Positions 15,498-24,979 are shown, counted from the first letter of the stretch. The stretch is 64,000 nucleotides of DNA from 66-474 sp040388785 (GCA_040388785.1 JAZKBD010000008.1:62001-126000), one strand, 5' to 3'. Made by a program: numbers and translations. The notes: generated by a model not told the origin, from the letters alone.

Positions 15498-18299
15498 GTG
15501 GAAACCACGCCGACGCTGCGCGACTTGTTCGAGGAGGCGCTGAAGCTGCCGCCCGATGCGCGCGCGCGCCTGCTCGCCGAAGGTTGTGCGGATCTGTCGA
15601 TGCGTGCCGAACTCGAACGCATGCTGACGGCCGACGCGGAGGAGGGCGAGTGGCTGGCCGCGGGCGACGCCGCCAGCGCCGCGCAAACGATCGGCGAAAC
15701 CGAAGCCGTCGAACCGTTGCCGCCGGGCAGCCGCATCGGTCCATTCGAATTGCTGGAAGTGCTGGGCGAGGGCGGCTCGTCGACCGTGTTCCGCGGATGC
15801 CGCGACGTGGAGGGCGTGTGCCAGTTCGTCGCGGTCAAGCTGCTGGCGCGCGGCCTGTACACCGCCGAGGCGCGGCGCCGGTTCCATCACGAACGCGAAG
15901 CACTGGCACGCCTGCGCCATCCCGGCATCGCGCGGTTGATCGAGGGCGGCGTGGCCGACAACGGCCTCGCCTACATCGCGCTGGAACTGGTCGAGGGCGT
16001 TCCGATCACGACCTATGTGCAGGAACACGCGCTTTCCGAACGCCAGCGGTTGGCCTTGTTCCTGCGCGTGTGCCGCGCGGTCGAATCCGCGCACCGTGCG
16101 CTGATCGTGCATCGCGACCTGAAACCGTCCAACGTGCTGGTCACCACCGATGGCGAGATGAAGCTGCTGGACTTCGGCATCGCCAAGTTGCTGGACGACA
16201 CCGAAGACGCCACGCGCACGCGGCACCAAGCGTTGACGCCCGCCTACGCGGCGCCGGAACAGTTCACGCCGGGCGCGATCACGACCGCCACCGATGTGTA
16301 CGCGCTGGGCGTGCTGCTGCGCGAACTGCTGACCGGCGAACGCAATGCGTCCACGGATGCGCGCACGCGGACCGCAAACGCGCAGGCTGCCGCGCAAGCG
16401 CGACCCAAACACTTGCGCAACCTGCGCGGCGATCTCGCCAACATCGTCGCCAAGGCGACTGCGCCGGAACCCGAGCGCCGTTATGGTTCGGGCGGCGCGC
16501 TGGCGGAAGACATCGAGCGCTATCTGGACTGCCTGCCGGTGCGCGCGCATCCGCCGTCGCGCTGGTATCGCACCGGCCGCTTCGTCGCACGCCACCGCGG
16601 TGGCGTCGCGATCACCGCGATCCTGGTGCTGGCCATCCTGGCTTCGCTGTCGATCGCGCTGTGGCAGACGCACGTGGCGCGGGAACAGGCACACATCGCG
16701 CGCCAGCAGGCCGCGCGCGCCAACATGGTGCGCGATTTCCTGGAGAGCCTGTTCGCGCCGATCCGCTACGGCATCGCCGCCTCGAAACAACCGACCCTGG
16801 ACGAACTGCTGGCGCGCGGCGTCGCGAAACTGGAACATTCGCCGCAGCTCGGGCCCGGCGAGCGCGTCGACCTGCTGGCGATGTTCTCGCGCCTGTATGA
16901 AAACCTCGGCGAGATCCCGCAGTCGCGCAGGCTGGCGGAGCAGGCGGTTGCGTTGTCGGATCGCGCGTTGTCGCCGTCGAACATCAACGCGATCCGCGCG
17001 CTTACGGCGCGCGGTTACGCCGCGGTGCGCGACGAGGACTACGCGGCCGGCGGCGCCGACCTGCGCCTCGCCTACGCGCGCATGCAGGCACAAGGCATCC
17101 ACGGCGAAGTCTTGATAGACCTGCTCGAACCGCTGGCCGCGGTCGAGAACATCGAGGGTCATGGCGAGGCCGCGCTCAAGCTCACGCGCGAGGCGCTGGA
17201 GGAGCGGATCGCGACGTGGGGCCCGGACGATCCGCGCGTCGGCACGGGCTACAACGATGTCGCGTCGGAACTGGAAGGCCTGGAGCGCTACGCGGAAGCG
17301 ATCCCGATGTGGCAGAAGACGTACCACTTCGAACTTGCCCACTACGGCCCGGACAGCAACGAAACCACGCTGGCGATGGCCGGCTGGGCCTCGGCCGAAT
17401 GGCGCGCCGGCCACTGGACCGAGGCGCACGCGCTGTTCACGCGGGCGCTGGCGTTATACGCGCGCATCGGCGGCAAGCCGCAGGTCACGCAGGTGTATGC
17501 GGCGCAGAAAGCCTGCGTACTGGACGGCACGCGGGCGGACCGCGCTTCCGCAATGAAGGATTGCGCGTTGGCGCAGAAACTGTCGGCCGAAGGCTTCGGC
17601 GTCGACACGCCGCTGCACGGCGATTCACTGGAAGCCACCGCGTTCGGCGAAATCGAAGCGGGCGATCCCGCTCGCGCGAAGGCGTTGCTGGCACAGGCCC
17701 GCAAATTGTACGGCGACGATACCGCCAACCGGATGCGCGTCGGCCGTGCGGACAGCGAACTCGCCGGCATCGCGTTGTTGCAGGGCAACCCAGCGCTCGC
17801 GCGCCAACTGCTGCCGGGTGCGATCGCTGGATTGCGCACGCGACCATACAAGGTGCCGCCGCTGCTCGCCGAGGCGCGCCTGTTGCTGGCGTGCACGCAG
17901 GCGCCGGGTCCGCAGTGTCCGCACGACCTGCAGGCGACAGTCGATCGGGATCTTGCCGAAGTGGCCGGCCGCCCCGATCCGATGTTGCTGTGGGTGCATA
18001 CATTGATGGCGCAAGTCGAACTGCTGCATCACGAGCCAGCACAGGCTCGAACACGACTGGCGCAGGCGATCGGGCGCGCCAGCGGCGAGTTGCAGCCTTC
18101 GCATCCGCGTCGCCTTGCGGCGCAGTTGTGGCTCGCGGTCGCGACGGCGCAGGCGGGCGATTGCGCAAGCGCGACGGCGCAAGTGCAGGCGGTGCGCACA
18201 GTCCTTGATGCCAATGGCCTCGGGGCGCATCCCGAATTTGCCCGCGCGCAAGCGGCGCTTCGCCATCCGATCGGGTCGTGCAGTGCCCCGATGAATTGA
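15498..18299 (+). CDS. Membrane Ser/Thr protein kinase with TPR-like sensor region
   Basis: With the GTG at 15498 the protein has 933 residues. A kinase domain (about 80-345) has the glycine loop GEGGSSTV, Lys114, the catalytic HRDLKPSN (205-212), DFG (225-227) and APE (252-254). One transmembrane helix (about 368-389) places the remaining 540 residues outside the cytoplasm; these are helical repeats of TPR character. Longer starts read through a REP element and are rejected. It is encoded just after the ECF sigma factor, so it probably senses an envelope signal and phosphorylates that factor. Confidence 0.88.
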   Translation: METTPTLRDLFEEALKLPPDARARLLAEGCADLSMRAELERMLTADAEEGEWLAAGDAASAAQTIGETEAVEPLPPGSRIGPFELLEVLGEGGSSTVFRGCRDVEGVCQFVAVKLLARGLYTAEARRRFHHEREALARLRHPGIARLIEGGVADNGLAYIALELVEGVPITTYVQEHALSERQRLALFLRVCRAVESAHRALIVHRDLKPSNVLVTTDGEMKLLDFGIAKLLDDTEDATRTRHQALTPAYAAPEQFTPGAITTATDVYALGVLLRELLTGERNASTDARTRTANAQAAAQARPKHLRNLRGDLANIVAKATAPEPERRYGSGGALAEDIERYLDCLPVRAHPPSRWYRTGRFVARHRGGVAITAILVLAILASLSIALWQTHVAREQAHIARQQAARANMVRDFLESLFAPIRYGIAASKQPTLDELLARGVAKLEHSPQLGPGERVDLLAMFSRLYENLGEIPQSRRLAEQAVALSDRALSPSNINAIRALTARGYAAVRDEDYAAGGADLRLAYARMQAQGIHGEVLIDLLEPLAAVENIEGHGEAALKLTREALEERIATWGPDDPRVGTGYNDVASELEGLERYAEAIPMWQKTYHFELAHYGPDSNETTLAMAGWASAEWRAGHWTEAHALFTRALALYARIGGKPQVTQVYAAQKACVLDGTRADRASAMKDCALAQKLSAEGFGVDTPLHGDSLEATAFGEIEAGDPARAKALLAQARKLYGDDTANRMRVGRADSELAGIALLQGNPALARQLLPGAIAGLRTRPYKVPPLLAEARLLLACTQAPGPQCPHDLQATVDRDLAEVAGRPDPMLLWVHTLMAQVELLHHEPAQARTRLAQAIGRASGELQPSHPRRLAAQLWLAVATAQAGDCASATAQVQAVRTVLDANGLGAHPEFARAQAALRHPIGSCSAPMN

Positions 18300-18375
18300 C
18301 CTGCCGCACCGCGGTGTCGCAAATCCTTGCGGAAGGGTGTTCTCCCTAGTGCGCACCCGCACAGGAGGGCAACAC

Positions 18376-19803
18376 ATGTTCCATCGACACTTGCCGCGGC
18401 CACGCGGCCGTCTGGTTGCCGCGGTCGCGCTGCTGGCCATCGCCGGCGGCGGCTCCGCACAGCAGGTCGCGGCGCCCTCCCGGCCCAACGCGCTGATCAC
18501 GCGCGATCCTTCCGGCTTGCTGCAGACCCGCGCGCCCGGCGGCCGCATCGACCAGAGCAGCCCGTTCTTCCAGAGCCTCGGCAGCAACGGACGCGCGTGC
18601 AGTTCCTGCCACCAGCAACAGGACGGCTGGTCGATTTCCGCCGCCGACGTGCAGCGCCGTTTCGTGGCGACGCGCGGCACCGATCCGATCTTCCGCCCGG
18701 TCGATGGCGCCAATTCGCCGCTTGCCGATGTATCGACGCTGGCCGCGCGCGAAGCCGCCTATTCGATGCTGCTGAACCACGGCGTGATCCGCGTGAGCCT
18801 GCCGATTCCCGCGAATGCGGAATTCACGCTGAGCGCGGTCGACGATCCCTACGGCTACGCCAGCGCGCAGGCACTTTCGCTGTTCCGGCGCCCGCTGCCC
18901 GCGACCAACCTGATCTGGGACAGCGCGGTGATGTGGGACGGCCGCGAAACGAATCTTCCCTTCAAGCCGCCGATGGACGCCGGCATCGATGTCGGCGATC
19001 TTCGCCTCAGCCTCGCGTCGCAAGCCCTGCACGCGGTGCTGGGTCACGAGCAGGCAGCGACGGCGCCAAGCCAGGCCATCCTGGACCAGATCGTCGCCTT
19101 CGAATTGCCGCTGGTCACCGCGCAGATCCACGATGACCGGGCCGGACAGCTCAACGACGGCGGCGGCATGGGCGGCCCCGAAATCCTCGCGCTGCAGAAA
19201 TTCTGGATCGGCATCAACGATTCGCTGGGCAACGACCCGACGCTGGACCCGTTCGATCCGAACGTGATGCGGCTGTTCGACAGTTGGCGCAGCCCCGATC
19301 CGTCACGCCGCTTCGATCCGCAAACGATGGCGCGCAGCGCGATTGCGCGCGGCCAGGAACTGTTCGATTCGCTGCCGATCGAGATCACCGGCGTCGCCGG
19401 CTTGAACGACGCGACCGGGCAACCGGTGATCCGCGGCACCTGCGGCACCTGCCATGATTCGCCCAACATCGGCAATCATTCGGTGGGCGCGCCGCTCAAC
19501 ATCGGCATTGCCGACGCCAGCCGGCGCACGCCCGACATGCCGCTGTACACGCTGACCAACATCAAGACGGGTCAGGTGGTCCGGACCACCGATCCGGGCC
19601 TCGCGATGCTGACCGGCAAGTGGGCCGACATCGGCAGGTTCAAGGGTCCGAACCTGCGTGGGCTCGCGGCGCGCGCGCCGTACTTCCACAATGGTTCGGC
19701 CGCGACGTTGCACGACGTGGTGGACTTCTACGACACCCGTTTCAACATCGGCATGACCGAGCAGCAGAAGAGCGACCTGATCGCGTTCCTGTCGGCGCTG
19801 TAA
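18376..19803 (+). CDS. Exported dihaem cytochrome c (peroxidase/MauG-like)
   Basis: A 475-residue periplasmic protein with a signal peptide (about residues 1-33) and two CxxCH haem sites, ACSSCH near residue 75 and TCGTCH near residue 358, as in bacterial cytochrome c peroxidases and MauG-like proteins. The C-terminal GPNLRGLAARAPYFHNGSA is the usual haem-2 ligand region of the family. The AGGAGGG at 18363 fixes the start. Exact substrate is unknown; peroxide reduction or oxidation of an organic electron donor are both possible. Confidence 0.85.
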   Translation: MFHRHLPRPRGRLVAAVALLAIAGGGSAQQVAAPSRPNALITRDPSGLLQTRAPGGRIDQSSPFFQSLGSNGRACSSCHQQQDGWSISAADVQRRFVATRGTDPIFRPVDGANSPLADVSTLAAREAAYSMLLNHGVIRVSLPIPANAEFTLSAVDDPYGYASAQALSLFRRPLPATNLIWDSAVMWDGRETNLPFKPPMDAGIDVGDLRLSLASQALHAVLGHEQAATAPSQAILDQIVAFELPLVTAQIHDDRAGQLNDGGGMGGPEILALQKFWIGINDSLGNDPTLDPFDPNVMRLFDSWRSPDPSRRFDPQTMARSAIARGQELFDSLPIEITGVAGLNDATGQPVIRGTCGTCHDSPNIGNHSVGAPLNIGIADASRRTPDMPLYTLTNIKTGQVVRTTDPGLAMLTGKWADIGRFKGPNLRGLAARAPYFHNGSAATLHDVVDFYDTRFNIGMTEQQKSDLIAFLSAL

Positions 19804-19903
19804 TGCACGGCATGCGCGGCAGCGGCAGGTTTCCGGCACACATCCGGCACGCGATGGCGTACGTCCGGCCGCAACACCATCGTGCGAACAAGGAGTTCGG
19901 ACC

Positions 19904-20182
19904 ATGCACCGCTATCTCATCAAGCGAACCTTTGCGGCCGGCGCTCTCGACGGCCTGGACACCGCGGCCAAGGCCAGGGTCAACGGCGCCAATGCCAACC
20001 TCGGCGTGAGGTGGGTGCGTTCGTATGCCACGAGCGACAAGACCGCGACGTTCTGCATCTACGAAGGGCCGAGCGAACGCGCCGTCCGCGACGCAGCCGA
20101 GGCGAATGGGTTGCCGGTGGACGCAATATACGAAGTGCCCGTGACCCTGAATCCCGGCGGTGACGATACCGTGGAGAAATGA
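19904..20182 (+). CDS. DUF4242 protein (SCO4226-like)
   Basis: A 92-residue cytosolic protein of the DUF4242 family, recognised by MHRYLIKRTF at the N-terminus and VRSYATSDKTATFCIYEGP in the middle. The Streptomyces relative SCO4226 is a dimeric ferredoxin-like fold protein reported to bind nickel. A role here is not established. The upstream 100 bp includes GGAGTTC before the start. It sits between the cytochrome and rnr genes. Confidence 0.75.
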   Translation: MHRYLIKRTFAAGALDGLDTAAKARVNGANANLGVRWVRSYATSDKTATFCIYEGPSERAVRDAAEANGLPVDAIYEVPVTLNPGGDDTVEK

Positions 20183-20302
20183 TCGTCGGCGCTCGGCATG
20201 CGCCAGGCGCCGGCCGTTCGCCCTGCATCCGGGTGGGCCGGCGCTGTTGCGCTTTCGCGCCGCGGACTTGCTTTCGCGGCGCCGCTGCGCGACGCTGGCG
20301 CA

Positions 20303-22657
20303 ATGCCCAATCGCAATCGCCCGCCGTCCCGTCCCGCGCGCAAAACGCGCGGAGAGAAGAAACCCGGCAAGCGCAAGCAGGAAGCGTCGCCGCGCAGTGG
20401 TTCGAAGAAGACGCAACCCGCGCGCAAGCCGGGCAAGCCACACACGTATGGTTTCCCTGATCCGCATGCCGAGCGCGAAGCGCAGCGCTACGAACATCCG
20501 ATTCCGAGCCGCGAAGCGATCCTGGCCGTATTGGCCGAGCGCGGCAGCCTGCTGCGCGCGGATGCCATCGCCGAAGCTTTGGGCATCCAGGACGACGTCC
20601 GCCGCGAAGCGCTGGACAAGCGCCTGCGCGCGATGTTGCGCGACGGCCAGTTGCTGGAAAGCCGCCGCGGCGGCCTGGCGCCCGCCGAACGAATCGGCCT
20701 GATCGCCGGCACCGTGCTGGCAAACGCGGAGGGTTACGGGTTCCTGCGTCCCGATGAAGGCGGCGACGATTTGTATCTGTCGCCCGCGCAGATGCGTCAG
20801 GTGCTGCACGGTGATCGCGTGCTCGCTTCGGTCGTCGGCGTCGACCGTCGCGGCCGCCAGCAGGGCGCCATCCGCGAAGTGCTGGAACGGCGCGCGCCGC
20901 GGCTGGTCGGCCGGGTGGTCGAGGCACATGGCGTGGTGGTGGTCGATCCCGATGATCGCCGCCTGCACCAGGACGTATTGATTCCGCCCGACGCCCGCAA
21001 CGGCGCGCGCTCGGGCCAGATCGTGGTCGCGGAAATCACCGATCCGCCGACGCCGCAGCGCGGGCCGATCGGGCGCATCGTCAGCGTGCTCGGCGAGCGC
21101 TTGCAGCCTTCGCTGATCGTCGGAATGGCGATCGAAAGCCATGGCCTGCCGCACGAATGGCCGAGCGACGTGACGCGCGCGGCCGAGGACGTCGAGCCAC
21201 GTGTGACGCAGGCCGAATGCGAAGGCCGTGTGGACTTGCGCAAGTTGCCGCTGGTCACCATCGACGGCGCCGATTCGCGCGATTTCGACGATGCCGTGTA
21301 CGCCGAACCCGTGCGCGGAGGCGGCTTCCGGCTGATCGTCGCGATCGCCGACGTGTCGCATTACGTGCAGCCGGAAACCGCGCTGGACGATGAAGCCTTC
21401 AGACGCGGCACCTCGGTGTATTTCCCCGGCTTCGTGGTGCCGATGTTGCCGGAAACCTTGTCGAACGGGATTTGTTCGCTGAATCCCGAAGTCGACCGCC
21501 TGTGCATGGCCTGCGACATGCACGTCGACAGCGACGGCGAAGTCACGCGCGCGAAGTTCTATCCGGCGGTCATGCGTTCGCACGCGCGGCTGACCTACGA
21601 CGCGGTCTGGCAAGTCGTCGGCGTGCGCGACGCGGAGGCGCGGCGCGCAACGGGCAAGCTGCTGCCGCACATCGATCACCTGCACGCGCTGTACAAGGCG
21701 TTCGACGGCGCGCGCAAGCGGCGCGGCACCATCGAGTTCGAGACCAGCGAAGTCGATTACCGGCTGGACGACAAGGGCGAAGTGGTCTCGCTCGGCGCGC
21801 ACGAGCGCAATGACGCGCACAAGCTGATCGAGGAATGCATGATCGCGGCCAACGTGCAGGCGGCGATGTTCCTCGCGAAGAAAAAGGTTCCGGCGCCGTT
21901 CCGCGTGCACGCGCCCCCGCCGGCCGACAAGTACGAAGACCTGCTGGCGTTCCTGCGCGAATACAAATTGAAGATGCCGCCGATCGCGGATGTCAGGCCT
22001 AGCGATTTTGCGACGCTGCTGAAGCGGGTAGCCGATCGTGCCGACGCCGAATTGTTCCGCAGCGTGCTGCTGCGCGCGCAAAGCCTCGCGAGTTACCAGT
22101 CCGCGAACCATGGGCATTTCGGCCTGGCGCTGGACGCGTACACGCACTTCACTTCGCCGATCCGCCGTTATCCCGACCTGCTGGTGCATCGGGCGATCCG
22201 TTACGCGCTGCTCGGCGGCAAACCGGCCGCGTACCTCTACACCGAAAGCAAGATGGCGACGATGGCCGCGCACTGTTCGCGCACCGAGCGTCGCGCGGAA
22301 GAGGCCGAGCGCGACGTCGACGAGCGCTACAAGTGCGCATGGATGGAGAAGCATGTCGGCTCGGAGTTCGACGGCATCGTCACTGGCGTCACCTCGTTCG
22401 GCCTGTTCGTCGAATTGACCGACTCGAAAGTGTCGGGACTGGTGCACATCACCCAGTTGCGCAACGACTACTACCAGTTCGACGCGCGCCGCCACGAGCT
22501 GCGCGGCGAACGCACCGGCACGATTTTCCGTCTCGGCGACGCGGTGCGCGTGCAGGTGCTGCGGGCGAGCATGGAAGATCGCAAGATCGATTTCAGGATG
22601 GTGTCGGGGCGTGACGATGACACGCGAGCGGGCGAAAAACAGCGCCGGCGCCATTAG
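20303..22657 (+). CDS. rnr: Ribonuclease R
   Basis: A 3'-to-5' exoribonuclease that degrades structured RNA and takes part in rRNA and tmRNA quality control. The 784-residue product starts with a Lys/Arg-rich tail, then a winged-helix region (about 60-125), cold-shock domains, the RNB catalytic domain (DSRDFDDAVYAEP with the metal-binding aspartates near residue 325) and an S1 domain (FDGIVTGVTSFGLFVELTDS) near the C-terminus. ATG 20303 is preferred; the earlier in-frame start at 20198 adds a low-complexity leader. The usual rnr-rlmB order follows. Confidence 0.93.
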   Translation: MPNRNRPPSRPARKTRGEKKPGKRKQEASPRSGSKKTQPARKPGKPHTYGFPDPHAEREAQRYEHPIPSREAILAVLAERGSLLRADAIAEALGIQDDVRREALDKRLRAMLRDGQLLESRRGGLAPAERIGLIAGTVLANAEGYGFLRPDEGGDDLYLSPAQMRQVLHGDRVLASVVGVDRRGRQQGAIREVLERRAPRLVGRVVEAHGVVVVDPDDRRLHQDVLIPPDARNGARSGQIVVAEITDPPTPQRGPIGRIVSVLGERLQPSLIVGMAIESHGLPHEWPSDVTRAAEDVEPRVTQAECEGRVDLRKLPLVTIDGADSRDFDDAVYAEPVRGGGFRLIVAIADVSHYVQPETALDDEAFRRGTSVYFPGFVVPMLPETLSNGICSLNPEVDRLCMACDMHVDSDGEVTRAKFYPAVMRSHARLTYDAVWQVVGVRDAEARRATGKLLPHIDHLHALYKAFDGARKRRGTIEFETSEVDYRLDDKGEVVSLGAHERNDAHKLIEECMIAANVQAAMFLAKKKVPAPFRVHAPPPADKYEDLLAFLREYKLKMPPIADVRPSDFATLLKRVADRADAELFRSVLLRAQSLASYQSANHGHFGLALDAYTHFTSPIRRYPDLLVHRAIRYALLGGKPAAYLYTESKMATMAAHCSRTERRAEEAERDVDERYKCAWMEKHVGSEFDGIVTGVTSFGLFVELTDSKVSGLVHITQLRNDYYQFDARRHELRGERTGTIFRLGDAVRVQVLRASMEDRKIDFRMVSGRDDDTRAGEKQRRRH

Positions 22658-22666
22658 CTTTTTGTC

Positions 22667-22859
22667 GTCATTCCGGACGCGGCGAAGCCGCGATCCGACT
22701 GCGTTTGCAGGACTGCAAACGCGAACGCCAAAGGCGGTCCGAAGGACGAGCGCCATGGATGGCGCGAGTCAATCCATTTTGATCTTGCTTGTGCTGCAAC
22801 GAGCGAACATAGATTCCGGGTTCCGTTCGCAATAAAGCTGCGAACGGCCCCGGAATGAC
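22667..22859. repeat. Nested REP-like element between rnr and rlmB
   Basis: Outer arms GTCATTCCGG (22667-22676) and CCGGAATGAC (22850-22859) enclose several hairpins: GCGGC-GAA-GCCGC (from 22679), GCGTTTGCAG (22701-22710) with CTGCAAACGC (22713-22722), and CCGTTCGCA (22823-22831) with TGCGAACGG (22839-22847). A GCCATGGATGGC motif is at 22752-22763. This fills the 231-bp gap between the two genes and may terminate or stabilise the rnr message. Confidence 0.8.
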
Positions 22860-22888
22860 GAAATTGAAACTACTTGGGTTGAAAGTAC

Positions 22889-23629
22889 ATGAGTGAATCC
22901 TGGATCGTCGGCATCAATCCGGTCGAGGGCGCGCTGGCCAACGATCCCTCGCGCGTGCGCGAAATCCTGGTCGAGCAGGGCACGCACAATCCGCGCGTCA
23001 CTGCATTGGTGGACGAAGCCAAACGGCTCGGCGTGCGCGTGCACGCGCGGCCGCGCGCGATGCTGGACAAGGTTTCCGATCACGCGCGCCACCAGGGCGT
23101 CGCCGCGAACTACGAAGTGCCGGCGGCGAAGTCCGAGCACGATCTTGCGGACTTGTTGCAGAACGACAACGCGTTGTTTCTCGTATTGGACGGTGTCACC
23201 GATCCGCACAATCTCGGCGCCTGCCTGCGCAGCGCGGCGGCCGCCGGCGTGGCGGCGGTGATCGCGCCGAAGGATCGCGCGGTCGGCATCACGCCCGTGG
23301 TGCGGCGCGCCTCGGCGGGCGCGGTCGATCGCGTGCCGCTGGTCGAGGTGACCAACCTTGCGCGCGCTCTGCGCGACATGAAGGACGCCGGCGTGTGGCT
23401 GACGGGCCTCGCGGGCGACGCGGAATTGTCCCTTTACGACGTCGATCTCAAGGGCAAGTCCGCGCTGGTGTTGGGTGGCGAAGGCGAGGGCATGCGGCGG
23501 CTCACGCGCGAAGCGTGCGATCATCTGGCGCGAATCCCGATGCCGGGTGCGATGGAGAGCCTCAACGTCTCGGTGGCGACCGGCGTCGCATTGTTCGAAG
23601 CGGTACGTCAGCGAGGAGGCAAACTATGA
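22889..23629 (+). CDS. rlmB: 23S rRNA (guanosine-2251-2'-O)-methyltransferase
   Basis: A SPOUT methyltransferase that 2'-O-methylates G2251 in the P-loop of 23S rRNA. The 246 residues comprise an N-terminal L30e-like RNA-binding domain (WIVGINPVEGAL) and the trefoil-knot domain with DGVTDPHNLGACLRSA, VVRRASAGAV, LVLGGEGEGM and IPMPGAMESLNVSVATGVAL, all diagnostic SPOUT motifs. Its stop overlaps the following small membrane gene (ATGA). Confidence 0.95.
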   Translation: MSESWIVGINPVEGALANDPSRVREILVEQGTHNPRVTALVDEAKRLGVRVHARPRAMLDKVSDHARHQGVAANYEVPAAKSEHDLADLLQNDNALFLVLDGVTDPHNLGACLRSAAAAGVAAVIAPKDRAVGITPVVRRASAGAVDRVPLVEVTNLARALRDMKDAGVWLTGLAGDAELSLYDVDLKGKSALVLGGEGEGMRRLTREACDHLARIPMPGAMESLNVSVATGVALFEAVRQRGGKL

Positions 23630-23892
23630 GCGTGAACATCACCATCGACTGGACGGTCGTCGTCGGCCTCGTCGGCATGATCGTGACACTGCTCGCCTAT
23701 TTCCTGTTGCAGGCGCAGAAGCTGCACGGCAACGGGCTCGTCTATCAACTGATGAATGCCGCCGGCGCGCTTGGCGTCGCGTTGTCGCTGCTGTTCGGCA
23801 AGTTCAACCTGCCGGCTTTCCTCCTGGAAGTGATCTGGCTCGTGATCAGCATCTACGGCATCCTGGTGGCACGGCGCATCCGCGTGCAGTAG
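23626..23892 (+). CDS. Small membrane protein, CBU_0592-like
   Basis: An 88-residue protein with three predicted hydrophobic helices (about 8-28, 38-58 and 62-82), including GLVYQLMNAAGALGVALSLL. Proteins of this type (CBU_0592 family) are small integral membrane proteins of unknown function. The start overlaps the rlmB stop by ATGA with GAGGAGG upstream, so it is translated with rlmB. Confidence 0.75.
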   Translation: MSVNITIDWTVVVGLVGMIVTLLAYFLLQAQKLHGNGLVYQLMNAAGALGVALSLLFGKFNLPAFLLEVIWLVISIYGILVARRIRVQ

Positions 23893-23896
23893 CCGC

Positions 23897-24544
23897 TCAG
23901 CGTTTGCTCCGCGCGGCTTTCTTCGCCGCGCGTTCGCGCGCCGCATCGCGGTGTTGTTCGCGGAACGCCGAGTTGTAAGCCGCAATCTCGTTGCGCAGGG
24001 TTTTCGAAGCGGATTTGAGCTTGCCGGCATCGATGGCCTGCTCCATGCGCTGCATCAGATCCCAATCGTGGTAATCGCGATACGGCTTGAGATCCAGATC
24101 CTTGGGTACCTTCTTCAAGCCTTCGTCACCGACGCTCTTCACGTATTTCTGCATGAAGCGATCGTAGGCGCGCCATGGAATGCGTTCCGCGCGCACCGCG
24201 GCTTCCTCGGCGCGGGTCGCGATCTGGTGCGCGTGCAGGTAATGCAGGCCGAGCTGGTCGATCAGCGTCTTCTCGACTTCTTCGTGCATGATCAGGAAGC
24301 GGTCGACTTCGATGGTGCGCCCGCGGTATTTGAAACTGGTGGGCAAATGGCGGTCGATGTAGATGGTCTTGCCATCCATGCTGTAGCCGGCGAGGTAAGG
24401 CACGTCGTGGCTGCGGTCGAGCTTCTTCACGCGGCGCAGGATCGCGTCGAGCGCGCGATCCAGCATCAGGCTGGACACGAACCAGTTCGGCGTGTGCAGT
24501 TTTGCATGCGGTGCATCGGGATGGCAGGCGCGATCGAAGTGCAT
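23897..24544 (-). CDS. Conserved hypothetical protein with HEEVEK and HQIATRAEE motifs
   Basis: A 215-residue soluble protein of unknown function, convergent with the previous gene. The N-terminus (HTPNWFVSSLMLDRALDAIL) is followed by YIDRHLP, a central FLIMHEEVEKTLIDQLGL and AHQIATRAEEAAV, and a very basic C-terminal tail (AARERAAKKAARSKR). The pairing of HEExE-like and HxxA-like motifs recalls metal-binding helices but no family is recognised. The start is the Met of MHFDRACHPD; an in-frame extension to 24862 runs antisense through the next gene and is rejected. Confidence 0.7.
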   Translation of the reverse strand: MHFDRACHPDAPHAKLHTPNWFVSSLMLDRALDAILRRVKKLDRSHDVPYLAGYSMDGKTIYIDRHLPTSFKYRGRTIEVDRFLIMHEEVEKTLIDQLGLHYLHAHQIATRAEEAAVRAERIPWRAYDRFMQKYVKSVGDEGLKKVPKDLDLKPYRDYHDWDLMQRMEQAIDAGKLKSASKTLRNEIAAYNSAFREQHRDAARERAAKKAARSKR

Positions 24545-24634
24545 GGGCTTGGCTCCGTGGGTGGCCGCGCGCAGCATACGCCGTCCGCGCCCGGCCGGCG
24601 CGGCTATCCTTGCGTGCTCGCCGGGAACGGATCG

Positions 24635-24970
24635 ATGGACAAGCGCTACGAACGGATCTATGCCGCGATCGCCGCGATTCCCGCCGGGCGCGTCGCGAGT
24701 TACGGACAGATCGCCGCGCGTGCCGGCTTGCCGGGCCGCGCGCGACTCGTGGGTGCAGCCCTGCGCGAAACGCCGGATGGCATGGAATTGCCATGGTTCC
24801 GCGTGCTGCATTCCAACGGCACCATCGCGCTGCCGCGTGGCAGCCGCGGTTTCCGCGAACAAGTGAAACGGCTGCGCGCCGAGGGCGTGGACGTGCGCGA
24901 CGGCCGCGTCCCGATGCAGGCGTTCGGGCTCGACGCGGATTTCGATCGCGCCGTGTGGGGCATCGGCTGA
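24635..24970 (+). CDS. Alkyltransferase-like protein (MGMT family, no active-site Cys)
   Basis: A 111-residue protein matching the DNA-binding domain of O6-methylguanine-DNA methyltransferase (IYAAIAAIPAGRVASYGQIA, GLPGRARLVGAAL). The catalytic PCHR motif is replaced by PWFRVL, as in alkyltransferase-like proteins, where Trp replaces Cys. Such proteins bind O6-alkylguanine and pass the lesion to nucleotide excision repair rather than transferring the alkyl group. It is transcribed toward tRNA-Phe and is divergent from the hypothetical gene at 24544. Confidence 0.88.
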   Translation: MDKRYERIYAAIAAIPAGRVASYGQIAARAGLPGRARLVGAALRETPDGMELPWFRVLHSNGTIALPRGSRGFREQVKRLRAEGVDVRDGRVPMQAFGLDADFDRAVWGIG

Positions 24971-24979
24971 GCCGGATGC

